Shown here piece after piece: positions 16,666-25,062 of a DNA stretch of 64,000 nucleotides. The stretch's first letter is position 1. Each line of letters opens with the position of its first letter. The notes below the pieces were generated by a model. That model was given only the letters and a program-made list of their open reading frames with translations. It was not told the DNA's origin and did no database searches. Made by a program: the position numbers and the translations under genes. Source of the stretch: Paenibacillus sp. PL2-23. GTDB lineage: Bacteria; Bacillota; Bacilli; Paenibacillales; Paenibacillaceae. The stretch is from positions 1,035,501-1,099,500 of the forward strand of contig NZ_CP162129.1 of assembly GCF_040834005.1 (NCBI RefSeq), given 5' to 3'.

Positions 16666-18447
16666 ATGGATCATATCGTACACGGAAACGTTTACTATCT
16701 GCTGCTATCTCTAGCAATTATGTGCTTTGCTTCCTATACAACGCTAAGTATGGTTGATTCCATAAGTGCGAAAGTACCACATCAAGCGAGATTGCATGTG
16801 CTGGGAGCCGCTTCTGTATTCAGTCTAGGACTTTGGGCGATGCATGTCGTATCGTTCCTTGCGTCTGATCACCTATTAATTTTGGATTGGAGCATCGTCG
16901 CTACGTTTGTCGTTTGCCTCATTCTGACCACAGGCGCGCTGGGCCTGCTTTATTTCGTGCCTCGGAGAACGGGATGGCATGAGTATGGGGCGGCGATTCT
17001 ATTCGCACTTGCTCCTGCGGCGATTCAGCATTTATCCATTCTGTCCAGCAAGGTGCAGTCCTACCATATCCAGAAGGCGGATCTTGCATGCTCGCTGGCG
17101 GTAAGCTTGGCGGGAGCCTTGGCGGTCATTACGCTGAATCGCAAAGGAATAAACAAATGGATCCTCAGCTTCATATTGGGCATGTCCAACCTCATTATGC
17201 ACCAGATCGGCATACACTCCGTAACGATTGAATACCGGGAGCTTATGACGACAGAGAAATTTAATGAATATTTGCTGATGTTTGCCTTCGTATTGGGTTT
17301 ATCCACGTTGTTTATTATCAGCTTCAGTCTCGTGTCCTGGATCAGCGCCAAAAAACTAACCTTAATCAACAGCAGGTACAAGCTGCTGGTGGAGAACTCC
17401 ATGGATATGATTGCCTTGATTAAGGATGGTAATTGGGAGTATGTGAACCCCTCGGGGCTTCGGCTGTTCGAGGCAAGCGGTGAAGGCGAAATGCTGGGGA
17501 TGGCTGTGCTGAAGCAGCTGGAGAGGAAGCATCATGACAGATTCCTCCATTGGCTCGCGGACGAGGCGGTTCAAGATGAGCACGCCGTTCCGGTGGAGCT
17601 GGAGTGGACCACCCTGCGAGGCAAGCACATCTATACAGAGGCTGTCAGAACCCGCACCTCGTTGTATGGCTCCACGATCGAGCAGGTCATTATCCGGGAT
17701 ATTTCCGAACGCAAGCGCAACGAGGAGCTGATGATCAAGACGGAGAAGCTGTCCATTGCGGGACAGCTGGCGGCAGGCATCGCTCATGAAATCCGAAATC
17801 CGCTTACATCGCTTAAAGGCTTCATGCAGCTGATCTCCACAGGCCGTGTCCAGAACAATCGGTATTATGGCATCATGAACGCAGAGCTGATTCGTATTGA
17901 GACCATTATTAGCGAGCTTCTGATGCTGTCCAAGCCTCAGGCGTATGAATATGCATGTCTGGATATACGAAAGCTGATGAAGGAGACCGTGGCCGGCTTA
18001 AGCCTGCTTGCGAAGCAGAACGGTGTTCAGCTGGACTATGGACAAGCGCCTCCCGTGAAATCGCTATGGGTGCTGGGCGTCGATATTCAGCTGAGGCAGG
18101 TGCTCTTCAACATTATGAAGAACGCCATCGAATCCATGCTAAGCGGAGGCACGGTCAGGATCAGGCTAGCCCTTGAGAACGCAGAGATGGTGTCCATCCT
18201 AATCCAGGATGAAGGCATCGGCATACCGGAGGAACAGCTTGCCAACATCGGCCAGCCCTTCTATACGACCAAGGACAAGGGAACGGGACTTGGACTGATG
18301 GTCACCTACAAAATCATTGAAAACCACGAGGGGCAAATTACTGCGGAGAGTCAGCTTGGCATCGGCACGACGTTCAGCATCAAGCTGCCCTATCGCAAGC
18401 CTTGCGAGGAGCAGAACGCTGAGCTGGATCAGTCGCTGTTCATGTGA
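16666..18447 (+). CDS. MHYT-PAS sensor histidine kinase (sporulation-kinase type)
   Basis: A 593-residue membrane kinase. The first 240 residues form about seven membrane helices with an MHYT-type motif (LWAMHVVSF), thought to bind copper and sense a diatomic gas or redox signal. A PAS domain follows (LLVENSMDMIALI, then ISERKRNEE), then HisKA with AGIAHEIRNPLTSLKGF and an HATPase with DEGIGIP and GTGLGL. The kinase core is most like the Kin family that feeds the Spo0A phosphorelay, which fits a spore former, but the partner is not shown. The ATG at 16666 is preferred because the membrane domain begins there; its ribosome site (GGGAGA) is weak and distant. Confidence 0.9.
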   Translation: MDHIVHGNVYYLLLSLAIMCFASYTTLSMVDSISAKVPHQARLHVLGAASVFSLGLWAMHVVSFLASDHLLILDWSIVATFVVCLILTTGALGLLYFVPRRTGWHEYGAAILFALAPAAIQHLSILSSKVQSYHIQKADLACSLAVSLAGALAVITLNRKGINKWILSFILGMSNLIMHQIGIHSVTIEYRELMTTEKFNEYLLMFAFVLGLSTLFIISFSLVSWISAKKLTLINSRYKLLVENSMDMIALIKDGNWEYVNPSGLRLFEASGEGEMLGMAVLKQLERKHHDRFLHWLADEAVQDEHAVPVELEWTTLRGKHIYTEAVRTRTSLYGSTIEQVIIRDISERKRNEELMIKTEKLSIAGQLAAGIAHEIRNPLTSLKGFMQLISTGRVQNNRYYGIMNAELIRIETIISELLMLSKPQAYEYACLDIRKLMKETVAGLSLLAKQNGVQLDYGQAPPVKSLWVLGVDIQLRQVLFNIMKNAIESMLSGGTVRIRLALENAEMVSILIQDEGIGIPEEQLANIGQPFYTTKDKGTGLGLMVTYKIIENHEGQITAESQLGIGTTFSIKLPYRKPCEEQNAELDQSLFM

Positions 18448-18500
18448 GCGCGGATTAATAGTTGCCAGAGAAGCGAGTAGTATGGTATACCTCTAGATAA

Positions 18501-18514
18501 CGAACGTTTGTTCG
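18501..18514. promoter_or_regulatory. LexA (SOS) box upstream of the AlkC-like gene
   Basis: CGAACGTTTGTTCG has both five-base arms of the Gram-positive LexA site (CGAAC-N4-GTTCG) intact. It lies 30 bp before the ATG of a DNA repair gene, where LexA would block transcription until DNA damage. Confidence 0.8.
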
Positions 18515-18544
18515 AATTCGTGAGTGCGCGTTGGAGGAGTGAAC

Positions 18545-19711
18545 ATGGCAGAGCCGCTGAAGAACATGTATAACGGCAGTTTTCTGGAGCAGTTCGGCGA
18601 GCGGATGAGAGCCGCTTGGCCGCCATTCCAGACGGAACGGTTTGTAGAGCGGGCACGACAGGACGACTGGGAGCTTCTGGAGCTGAAGCCCCGCATCCGC
18701 AGAATTACGGAGGCGCTCGGCGCCTCGCTGCCGGGAGATTACAGGGAGGCGCTCGCCATCCTGTATCTCGTTGATGAAGCATGCACGGGCTTCCCGTATT
18801 TGTTTTTCCCGGATTTCGTGGAGGTGTTCGGGAGGGAGGAGGACGACTGGGCACATTCCATGGACGCGCTGGCTCGCTTCACGAGGCGTTCCTCTTCGGA
18901 ATTTGCCGTCAGGCCGTTCATTATCGAGCATCCGGATCGTATGATTCCGCAGCTGCTGGAGTGGGCGAATCATTCCAACGAGCACGTGAGGCGCTTGGCG
19001 AGCGAAGGCTCCCGGCCTCGACTGCCCTGGGGACAGGCGCTTACGCGCTTCAAGCAGGATCCCTCTCCGATGCTCCCGCTGCTGGAGAAGCTGAAGGCCG
19101 ATCCCTCCTTATACGTGCGCAAGAGCGTGGCTAATCATCTCAACGATATCGCCAAGGATCATCCGGATTTGGTTATGGAGCTGGCAGAGCGCTGGAAGGG
19201 ACAGCATCCGCTGACAGACTGGATCGTCAGGCATGCGTGCCGGACGCTGATCAAGCGGGCGCACCCGCGTGTAATGACATTATTCGGCTATTCGGCCGGC
19301 GGCAAGGAAGCAGAGCGGGGAGAGGCGCTGGTACAGGCCGCTGAGCTTACGCTGTCTGCCGCAGAGGTGCCTATTGGCGGCGAGACGGAGCTTCAATACG
19401 GGATTCAGCTGGCGGGCGAACCGGGCCAGTCCGGCGGCACCAGGCTGAAGCTGCGGATTGAATATGGCATTGACTTCGTGAAGGCGGGAGGCAAAACCTC
19501 CTTGAAGCGCTTCCTGCTATCGGATCGCGAATTCAGCCAGGGTGAGCTTGTGAAGGGAAGCAGAAGGCACCGGTTTGCGGATTTGACGACTCGGAAGCAT
19601 TATGAGGGCGTTCATGGCATCTCGCTGTGGGTGAATGGGGTGGAAGTGGCCAGAACCGAGCTGACGGTATCGGGCAGCCGCAACAAAGAAGGGAGAGGCT
19701 CGACGCATTAG
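18545..19711 (+). CDS. AlkC-like DNA alkylation repair protein
   Basis: A 388-residue protein of the HEAT-like-repeat DNA glycosylase group that removes alkylated bases such as 3-methyladenine. Characteristic AlkC-family blocks are visible: CTGFPYLFFPDFVEVFG, SSSEFAVRPFI, VRRLASEGSRPRLPWG, and YVRKSVANHLNDIAKDHP. The last 130 residues are a beta-rich extension as in longer AlkC members. The ATG at 18545 follows GGAGGAG. A LexA box lies in front of the gene, so it is likely induced by DNA damage. A long hairpin terminator follows. Confidence 0.87.
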   Translation: MAEPLKNMYNGSFLEQFGERMRAAWPPFQTERFVERARQDDWELLELKPRIRRITEALGASLPGDYREALAILYLVDEACTGFPYLFFPDFVEVFGREEDDWAHSMDALARFTRRSSSEFAVRPFIIEHPDRMIPQLLEWANHSNEHVRRLASEGSRPRLPWGQALTRFKQDPSPMLPLLEKLKADPSLYVRKSVANHLNDIAKDHPDLVMELAERWKGQHPLTDWIVRHACRTLIKRAHPRVMTLFGYSAGGKEAERGEALVQAAELTLSAAEVPIGGETELQYGIQLAGEPGQSGGTRLKLRIEYGIDFVKAGGKTSLKRFLLSDREFSQGELVKGSRRHRFADLTTRKHYEGVHGISLWVNGVEVARTELTVSGSRNKEGRGSTH

Positions 19712-19733
19712 CGTCGCGCTTCTCCCTTCTTCG
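19686..19733. terminator. Bidirectional terminator
   Basis: AAGAAGGGAGA...GACGC pairs with GCGTC...TCTCCCTTCTT around a short loop, between the convergent AlkC-like gene and the 92-residue protein gene. Confidence 0.82.
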
Positions 19734-19740
19734 GTTGCTG

Positions 19741-20019
19741 CTACTCCTTGTTGCTGCCTTGATGACGCCGAGGATGCTGCATATGCGCTTCCGGATCGTC
19801 ATCGTCATCATGAGGCGTAAGCCGAGGGTCGGTGCGCCCTTCGTGATGATTGTCGAATTCAAGCTCGACCTGCTTCCACTCTGTGCTGCCAAGGATGGGA
19901 TCGGCCGGGAAGGTGTCCCCGCGTTCCAGACGCTCGTCCCGTCCCCATTCGTTACGGTAGATACCATCCGCCTCGACGAATTCCCCGGTTATCGGTTTCA
20001 TACGTTTATCTTCGTTCAT
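19741..20019 (-). CDS. Small acidic protein, possibly YjzC-related
   Basis: A 92-residue soluble protein beginning MNEDKRMKPITGEFVEADGI. The middle part (YRNEWGRDERLERGDTFPAD, then EWKQVELEF) resembles the small YjzC-type domain of Bacillus, in which GxYxx and GDxFPxx are conserved; the match is weak. The tail is a run of five aspartates followed by His- and Arg-rich sequence. GAGGAGG lies upstream of the ATG. Function unknown. Confidence 0.6.
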   Translation of the reverse strand: MNEDKRMKPITGEFVEADGIYRNEWGRDERLERGDTFPADPILGSTEWKQVELEFDNHHEGRTDPRLTPHDDDDDPEAHMQHPRRHQGSNKE

Positions 20020-20064
20020 GATGCCTTATTCCTCCTCACACTGACTTCGAAAGCGCGGCTCCGG

Positions 20065-20208
20065 TTACAAACCGTGCTTAGGCACCGCTGCGCGGTCGGC
20101 CTCCGATTGAAGCTCGCTGGCTTGCGCCTTGCTCGCGAGATGCTGGTCAGCCATGGACTGAGCCTTGCTGGCCGCCTTCTGGCGATCGGATGGTTGTTTG
20201 CCGGACAT
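20065..20208 (-). CDS. Small hydrophilic protein (47 residues)
   Basis: A short reading frame encoding MSGKQPSDRQKAASKAQSMA and continuing to a C-terminal PKHGL. It is supported by AAGGAG nine bases before the ATG and by lying in the gap between two minus-strand genes. The composition (Ala, Ser, Lys, Gln, Asp) suggests one amphipathic or disordered helix, as in some small spore proteins. There is no known family. Confidence 0.55.
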   Translation of the reverse strand: MSGKQPSDRQKAASKAQSMADQHLASKAQASELQSEADRAAVPKHGL

Positions 20209-20306
20209 GGGCTATCGCTCCTTCTGCAGGAAGTGTCTTGATCTTGCGCCTTGGAAGATCGGCATTAGTGTGCCACGCGAGGAAGGAACTTATGAGTGCC
20301 GAGCAG

Positions 20307-20915
20307 CTAACCCTTGATCTGATACCTGTTCTCCAGCATTCTCCCGCCGAAATACATCACGAGCACGGCTGTAATGGAGACGAAGATTCGCCAGGGCTCA
20401 TCCACCAGATTGCCGATATCGAAGCTAATCAGAGAAATAACGAAGATCATAACCGCCTTCCCCATTACCGTTGCGACCAAAAAAGTATGGAACGGTATCT
20501 TGCTGAGACCCGCAATTACCGTGATGATGATCGAGGGCGTGAAGGGGAAGCAGGCCAGCAGGAACAACGGCGTAAAGCCTTTGCGTTCGATCCAGTTGAA
20601 GAATCTGACCGACCTCGGGAACCGCCTCATTAATTTCGCTTGAACGTTCCGCCCTAATGAGCGGCAGATCAGAAATACGCAGATGCCCCCCGCTGTCACG
20701 CCGATCCAGGAGAACAGGAAGCCGAAGCCAAGTCCGTAGATATTGGCGTTGGCCGCAATGATCAGGATTAGCGGAAGAAACGGCAGGAATGATTCCACAA
20801 AGGGAAGGAGGATGCCGGGCAGCGGCCCGAATTGCGAATAGCTCTCCAGTGTCCGCTGGATGCTGTCGACATCCATTTCTTTCAGGTTGGTGATCCAGTC
20901 TTGCAGATGCTTCAT
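20307..20915 (-). CDS. TVP38/TMEM64 family membrane protein
   Basis: A 202-residue integral membrane protein of the DedA-like VTT superfamily. The family core is visible: ILLPFVESFLPFLPLILI, the GFLFSWIGVTAGG loop and FPFTPSIIITVIAGLSKIP. Proteins of this group are implicated in lipid flipping or membrane homeostasis, with the bacterial role unsettled. It starts four bases after the MFS transporter stop, so the two are co-transcribed. The ribosome site is poor, consistent with translational coupling. Confidence 0.85.
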   Translation of the reverse strand: MKHLQDWITNLKEMDVDSIQRTLESYSQFGPLPGILLPFVESFLPFLPLILIIAANANIYGLGFGFLFSWIGVTAGGICVFLICRSLGRNVQAKLMRRFPRSVRFFNWIERKGFTPLFLLACFPFTPSIIITVIAGLSKIPFHTFLVATVMGKAVMIFVISLISFDIGNLVDEPWRIFVSITAVLVMYFGGRMLENRYQIKG

Positions 20916-20918
20916 GAA

Positions 20919-22088
20919 TTATTGTACCCCGCTCTGCTTCAGTGTTGAATAATATAAGCCAATTAGCCCGAATAAGGCAGCGCTTGTCCAGAACACAAGC
21001 GTCTCGCCTCCCCATAGCGCGATAACCCCGCCGATGACAGGCCCGATCATGACGCCGATGCCTTCGATGGTGGAGAGGATCCCCCAGCCGATGCCTTCTT
21101 GCTTCGGCGGCACGTACTGCGCCAGCATGGCGTTCCAGGTTGGCAGGATTGCGGCATAAGACAATCCAAGCGCTACCGCAATAACTAAACAATACCAAAA
21201 CGACAGCCCCCACGCCAGCATATAGAGGCCAGCGGCGAAGCAGCCGAACCCGACGACAAGAAACCACCGGCTTCCGCCCAGCAGATCCGACAGCTTGCCC
21301 ATCGGTATCATGCCTCCGACAGCGAATAAGCCGCCTGCAGTCAGGAGGATGGAATATTGGATGCCGCTCATGCCAAGCTCCTCGCTGGCGAAGGTGGGCA
21401 GGATGGGAACCAGCATGCTGGCTCCCGTTGTCTGCAGAATCATGCCTGGCAGAAGCATCTTCATAGCGCTGATCCTTTCCTTGAGGGCAGCCATCTGCTC
21501 CTTGAGAGGAATACGCTGGATGGCTGCCAGCTCTCCCTTGCGCATACCGAAGGACAATGCCACAGCCAGAATAGACAGCACGATAAGCAGAAGATAGGTG
21601 AAGGAGGTGCTGTAATCCAGCAGTACATTGCACACGATGGGTCCGCTGCCAAGCCCGAAGAGCCATACCGTATACAGGTAGCCCATCTGAGTCGCGCGAT
21701 GCTCCTCCTTCACCTTGGTCAGACAGACAATCCAGATCGGCGACATGCCGATCCCGTATATGGCGGCCGCGCCGATGAACATCCAGGGCAGCTCGGCGAA
21801 CTGAAGGGCATAGACGCCCGCAAGCGCAATCACTAAGCTGATTTGCACGATCAAGCGGGGAGAGAAGCGGTCCAGCAAATACCCAATCACAATCTTAAGC
21901 AGGGTATCGGTCAAATAATGCGCGGAAATCGCAACGCCGATGACATCCGGAGACAGTCCCAGCGTCTTGGCGCCATAGATGGGAAGCAGGCTGACCAGCA
22001 CGGCGCCGCGCACGAATTCGACGATGAACAGAACGACGGACAGAAGCCTCATATCGGCTCCCATCCAATGGTTTTGGCGTATACTCAC
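20919..22088 (-). CDS. MFS transporter
   Basis: A 389-residue protein with about twelve membrane helices. The loop between helices 2 and 3 carries the MFS signature (GYLLDRFSPRLIVQ), and PMGKLSDLLGGSR marks the second half. It has no further motif that points to a substrate. The GTG at 22088 is used because AAAGGAG sits eight bases upstream. It lies between a diacylglycerol glucosyltransferase-like gene and the TVP38 gene in one operon, so lipid or lipoteichoic acid related transport (as in LtaA next to YpfP/UgtP of Staphylococcus) is a plausible role. Confidence 0.85.
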   Translation of the reverse strand: MSIRQNHWMGADMRLLSVVLFIVEFVRGAVLVSLLPIYGAKTLGLSPDVIGVAISAHYLTDTLLKIVIGYLLDRFSPRLIVQISLVIALAGVYALQFAELPWMFIGAAAIYGIGMSPIWIVCLTKVKEEHRATQMGYLYTVWLFGLGSGPIVCNVLLDYSTSFTYLLLIVLSILAVALSFGMRKGELAAIQRIPLKEQMAALKERISAMKMLLPGMILQTTGASMLVPILPTFASEELGMSGIQYSILLTAGGLFAVGGMIPMGKLSDLLGGSRWFLVVGFGCFAAGLYMLAWGLSFWYCLVIAVALGLSYAAILPTWNAMLAQYVPPKQEGIGWGILSTIEGIGVMIGPVIGGVIALWGGETLVFWTSAALFGLIGLYYSTLKQSGVQ

Positions 22089-22118
22089 TTATGAACTCCT
22101 TTGCTGCCGATGCTGACA

Positions 22119-23312
22119 TTACAAGTGTGTTGCATGATTTATTATACGCAAGTTGGATACAATATCCAAAATTATCGCCTCTGCTGCAGTATTCGTACCC
22201 GTGGATGGAGCTCCTTTGGGCTGCAGCTTGCGAATGTTCAGTCGGATATTCATCAGGCGAAGCGGATCGTGAAGGAGATCAAGCATCTCATCCATTAACA
22301 TGTCGAGATCGTTGGCAACAAAGGCGGCGCCTTTGGATTGCAGGAACAGCGCGTTTCGTTTCTCCTGACCGGGAACAGGGCGGTAAATGAAAGGGGGCAG
22401 CTCTGCGGCGATGGCTTCCGCAAGTGTGATGCCGCCAGGCTTGGTGACAAGACAATCGGCAAGCGCCATCAGCTCGTGCATTTCGTTGACGTAGCCGAAG
22501 GTGCGCAGCCGGGGCTGCAGGGAGCCGTGCCCGTAGGCTGCATCAATAGCAGCCTTCAGCTCATGGTTCCGGCCGCAGACCAATGCGATCTGCACGTCGC
22601 TGGAGCGACGAAGCAAGCAGGCGCACATCTCGGTAATATGGGGGAGTACCCCTTGAGCTCCACCCATAATGAGGACGACAGGCTTGCCGGGCTGAAGGCC
22701 ATGTTTGGCGAATAAGGTATGGTTGGGCTGCGCTCCGGCTTGAAAGCCTTTTTTGAGCGGGATGCCGCTTACGGTAATATGATTATGGTGGATGCCCAGA
22801 CGCTTGAGGTCAGCTTGCAGCTCGGAGGTTGCTACGTAATATCGGTCGATGCCAGGGTGGACCCAGCGGCAGTGAAGGTCGAAATCCGTCATCACCACAT
22901 AGGATGGGATGCGGCTGCCTCTCTGCTGCAGTCTTTGGGGTGCGAACAGCGGGAACGTATAGACGACGGCATCCGGATTCTCTGCCAGCAGGATTTGGCG
23001 AATCTTCTGCTTGCCGAAGGAATGCAGCCAGCTCCCGAACAGGGAGTCATGCTTCATCGGCTTCGTAATATCGTACATCCAGCCGTACAGGTATGGTAGA
23101 TGGGTATAGCTTTTTTGATAAAATAGCCTTGTCATCTCGTTGATCCAGGGGTGTGCTTCGGCCATGAGGTCGTACATCACGATTTGCTGCTTGTCGTGGC
23201 CAAGGTTCGAGTAGGCTTCCTGCAGAGCTTTGGCCGCTTGAATATGCCCATCGCCATACGAAGCGTATACGATGAGCAGCTTAGGCGAACGGTAATGGGG
23301 TTGTTGTCTCAT
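22119..23312 (-). CDS. UgtP-like diacylglycerol glycosyltransferase
   Basis: A 397-residue GT28-family enzyme, likely transferring sugar from a UDP donor to diacylglycerol to make glycolipid anchors. The N-terminal PKLLIVYASYGDGHIQAA is the MGDG-synthase motif, with DLMAEAHPWIN and YVVMTDFDLHCRWVHPGID following; LIMGGAQG and VTKPGGITLAEAIA form the donor-binding part. The ATG at 23312 (MRQQPHYR) is chosen over the GTG at 23327, which lies inside the ribosome site AGGAGGTG; spacing to the ATG is long (14 bases). It is the first gene of an operon with the MFS and TVP38 genes. Confidence 0.88.
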   Translation of the reverse strand: MRQQPHYRSPKLLIVYASYGDGHIQAAKALQEAYSNLGHDKQQIVMYDLMAEAHPWINEMTRLFYQKSYTHLPYLYGWMYDITKPMKHDSLFGSWLHSFGKQKIRQILLAENPDAVVYTFPLFAPQRLQQRGSRIPSYVVMTDFDLHCRWVHPGIDRYYVATSELQADLKRLGIHHNHITVSGIPLKKGFQAGAQPNHTLFAKHGLQPGKPVVLIMGGAQGVLPHITEMCACLLRRSSDVQIALVCGRNHELKAAIDAAYGHGSLQPRLRTFGYVNEMHELMALADCLVTKPGGITLAEAIAAELPPFIYRPVPGQEKRNALFLQSKGAAFVANDLDMLMDEMLDLLHDPLRLMNIRLNIRKLQPKGAPSTGTNTAAEAIILDIVSNLRIINHATHL

Positions 23313-23439
23313 GACGGGCTGACGCACCTCCTGGCCTAAGTTTAAGGAGCTATTGTAAAACGGGTGTGTATTGTATATGAATCCTTTATATTATTTTTGT
23401 TGAGGATTTGTAATATTCAGCAAAGGAGAGATAAGTGAA

Positions 23440-24417
23440 ATGAAATATGCGGTTCTGGGCCGATCCGGTCTAAGGGTGAGCAGGCTTTGCTTGGGCACGA
23501 TGAATTTCGGCGTCGATACCGATGAGAGGGAAGCGTTCCGCATCATGGATGCCGCGCTGGACGCGGGCATCAACTTCTTCGATACGGCCAATATCTATGG
23601 CTGGGGCGAGAATGCCGGGCGTACGGAAGAAATCATCGGCCAATGGTTCCAGAAGGGCGGCGGCCGCCGCGAGCGAACGGTGCTGGCTACTAAAGTGTAT
23701 GGTGACATGCATGATACATATGACGGTCCCAATCGCGAGCAGGGGCTGTCCGCGTACAAAATTCGCCGTCACCTGGAGGGCTCGCTGAAGCGTCTGCAGA
23801 CGGACCACATCGAGCTGTACCAGATGCATCACGTTGACCGCCATGTTCATTGGAGTGAGCTGTGGAGCGCCTTCGAGCACGCTCAGGCACAAGGGAAGAT
23901 TGGTTATGTCGGCTCCAGCAACTTCGCGGGCTGGGATATCGCGGTGGCGCAAGGCGAGGCGAAGGCGAGAGGGACGCTTGGTCTCGTCTCGGAGCAGCAC
24001 AAATATAACTTGCTGTGCAGGCTGCCGGAGCTCGAGGTGCTGCCGGCATCGCAGGCGCTGGGGCTCGGCGTTATTCCGTGGAGCCCGCTGGACGGCGGCC
24101 TGCTGGCAGGCAATCATCGCAGAAGCGGCGGCGGCCGCAGAAGCGGGGATGCCAAGCGCCTGGAGAAGCATGGCGCTCAGCTGGAGGCGTATGCGAAGCT
24201 TTGCGATGAACTGGGACACTCGGAGGATCTGGTATCCCTGGCGTGGCTCCTGCACAATCCGGCCGTGACCGCCCCGATTATCGGCGTTCGCACGCTGGAG
24301 CAATTCGAGCGCTCTCTGCGCGTCCTGGACGTAGAGCTGGACGAAGCAACGCTCCAGCGCATCGACGAGATCTTCCCCGGCCCCGGCGGCGACGCGCCGA
24401 AGGCTTACGCCTGGTAA
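23440..24417 (+). CDS. Aldo/keto reductase
   Basis: A 325-residue NADPH-dependent oxidoreductase of the YghZ/Kv-beta-like branch. The catalytic set is present: DTANIYGWGENAG (Asp, Tyr), the lysine in LLATKVYGDMHD-like context, and ELYQMHHVDRHVHW (His). The C-terminal IIGVRTLEQFERSL contacts the NADPH phosphate. A Gly/Arg/Ser-rich insert (RRSGGGRRSGDAKR) replaces part of the loop before the last helices. The substrate is unknown. AAAGGAG lies upstream of the ATG. A 51-bp repeat array begins about 50 bp after the stop. Confidence 0.9.
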   Translation: MKYAVLGRSGLRVSRLCLGTMNFGVDTDEREAFRIMDAALDAGINFFDTANIYGWGENAGRTEEIIGQWFQKGGGRRERTVLATKVYGDMHDTYDGPNREQGLSAYKIRRHLEGSLKRLQTDHIELYQMHHVDRHVHWSELWSAFEHAQAQGKIGYVGSSNFAGWDIAVAQGEAKARGTLGLVSEQHKYNLLCRLPELEVLPASQALGLGVIPWSPLDGGLLAGNHRRSGGGRRSGDAKRLEKHGAQLEAYAKLCDELGHSEDLVSLAWLLHNPAVTAPIIGVRTLEQFERSLRVLDVELDEATLQRIDEIFPGPGGDAPKAYAW

Positions 24418-24469
24418 GCGGGAGGGAGCAGCAGCTGAGGGCGCGGCAGCCGAGGGGGCGTCCCGGCAC

Positions 24470-24985
24470 GTAGCAACGACACGAGGTGTCGTTGTTGCGC
24501 CTCAGGAGCAGTTAGTATGCATAGTAGACACACGAGATGTCGTTATTGCACCAAAAGGGGCGTTTCGGCACGCAACAACCACACGAGGTGTCGTTGTTGC
24601 GCCTCAGGAGCAATTGGTTTGCGTAGTAGCCACACAGATGTCGTTATTGCACCAAAAGGGGCGTTCCGGCACGCAGTAACCACACGAGGTGTCGTTGTTG
24701 CGCCTCAGGAGCAATTAGTTTGCGTAGTAGCCACACGAGATGTCGTTATTCCACCAAAAGGGGCGTCCCGGCACGCAGTAACCACACGAGGTGTCGTTGT
24801 TGCGCCTCAGGAGCAATTAGTTTGCGTAGTAGCCACACGAGATGTCGTTATTCCACCAAAAGGGGCGTCCGGCACGCAGCAACCACACGAGGTGTCGTTG
24901 TTGCGCCTCAGGAGCAGCTAATTTACTCAGTAGCCACACGAGATGTCGTTATTCCACCAAACGGGCCGTACCAGCACACTGTAAC
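24470..24985. repeat. Array A: 51-bp tandem repeats with inverted-repeat cores
   Basis: Eleven cores of the type CACACGAG(G/A)TGTCGTT begin near 24481, 24532, 24583, 24633, 24684, 24735, 24786, 24837, 24887 and 24938, so the period is 51 bp (50 in two places). Two half-units alternate: one continues GTTGCGCCTCAGGAGCAATT, the other ATTCCACCAAAAGGGGCG. The first copy is a larger palindrome, GCAACGACAC...GTGTCGTTG. The array fills the gap between the 3' ends of the aldo/keto reductase and ilvA genes. Open frames across it arise because 51 is divisible by three, and I do not call them genes. Confidence 0.93.
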
Positions 24986-25006
24986 GAGAAATCTACAGCA
25001 AACCAA

Positions 25007-25037
25007 ACAGCCCGAGCTTAAAGGCTCGGGCTGCTTC
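25007..25037. terminator. Terminator hairpin downstream of ilvA
   Basis: CAGCCCGAGC pairs with GCTCGGGCTG around TTAAAG, 26 bp beyond the ilvA stop. Confidence 0.75.
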
Positions 25038-25062
25038 CTTGCCTGCAGGCAGGCGGCACTAC

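Noticed and set aside
24470-24985. CRISPR array
   Set aside because: Period is constant but the would-be spacers repeat too, alternating between two sequences, and no cas genes are near.
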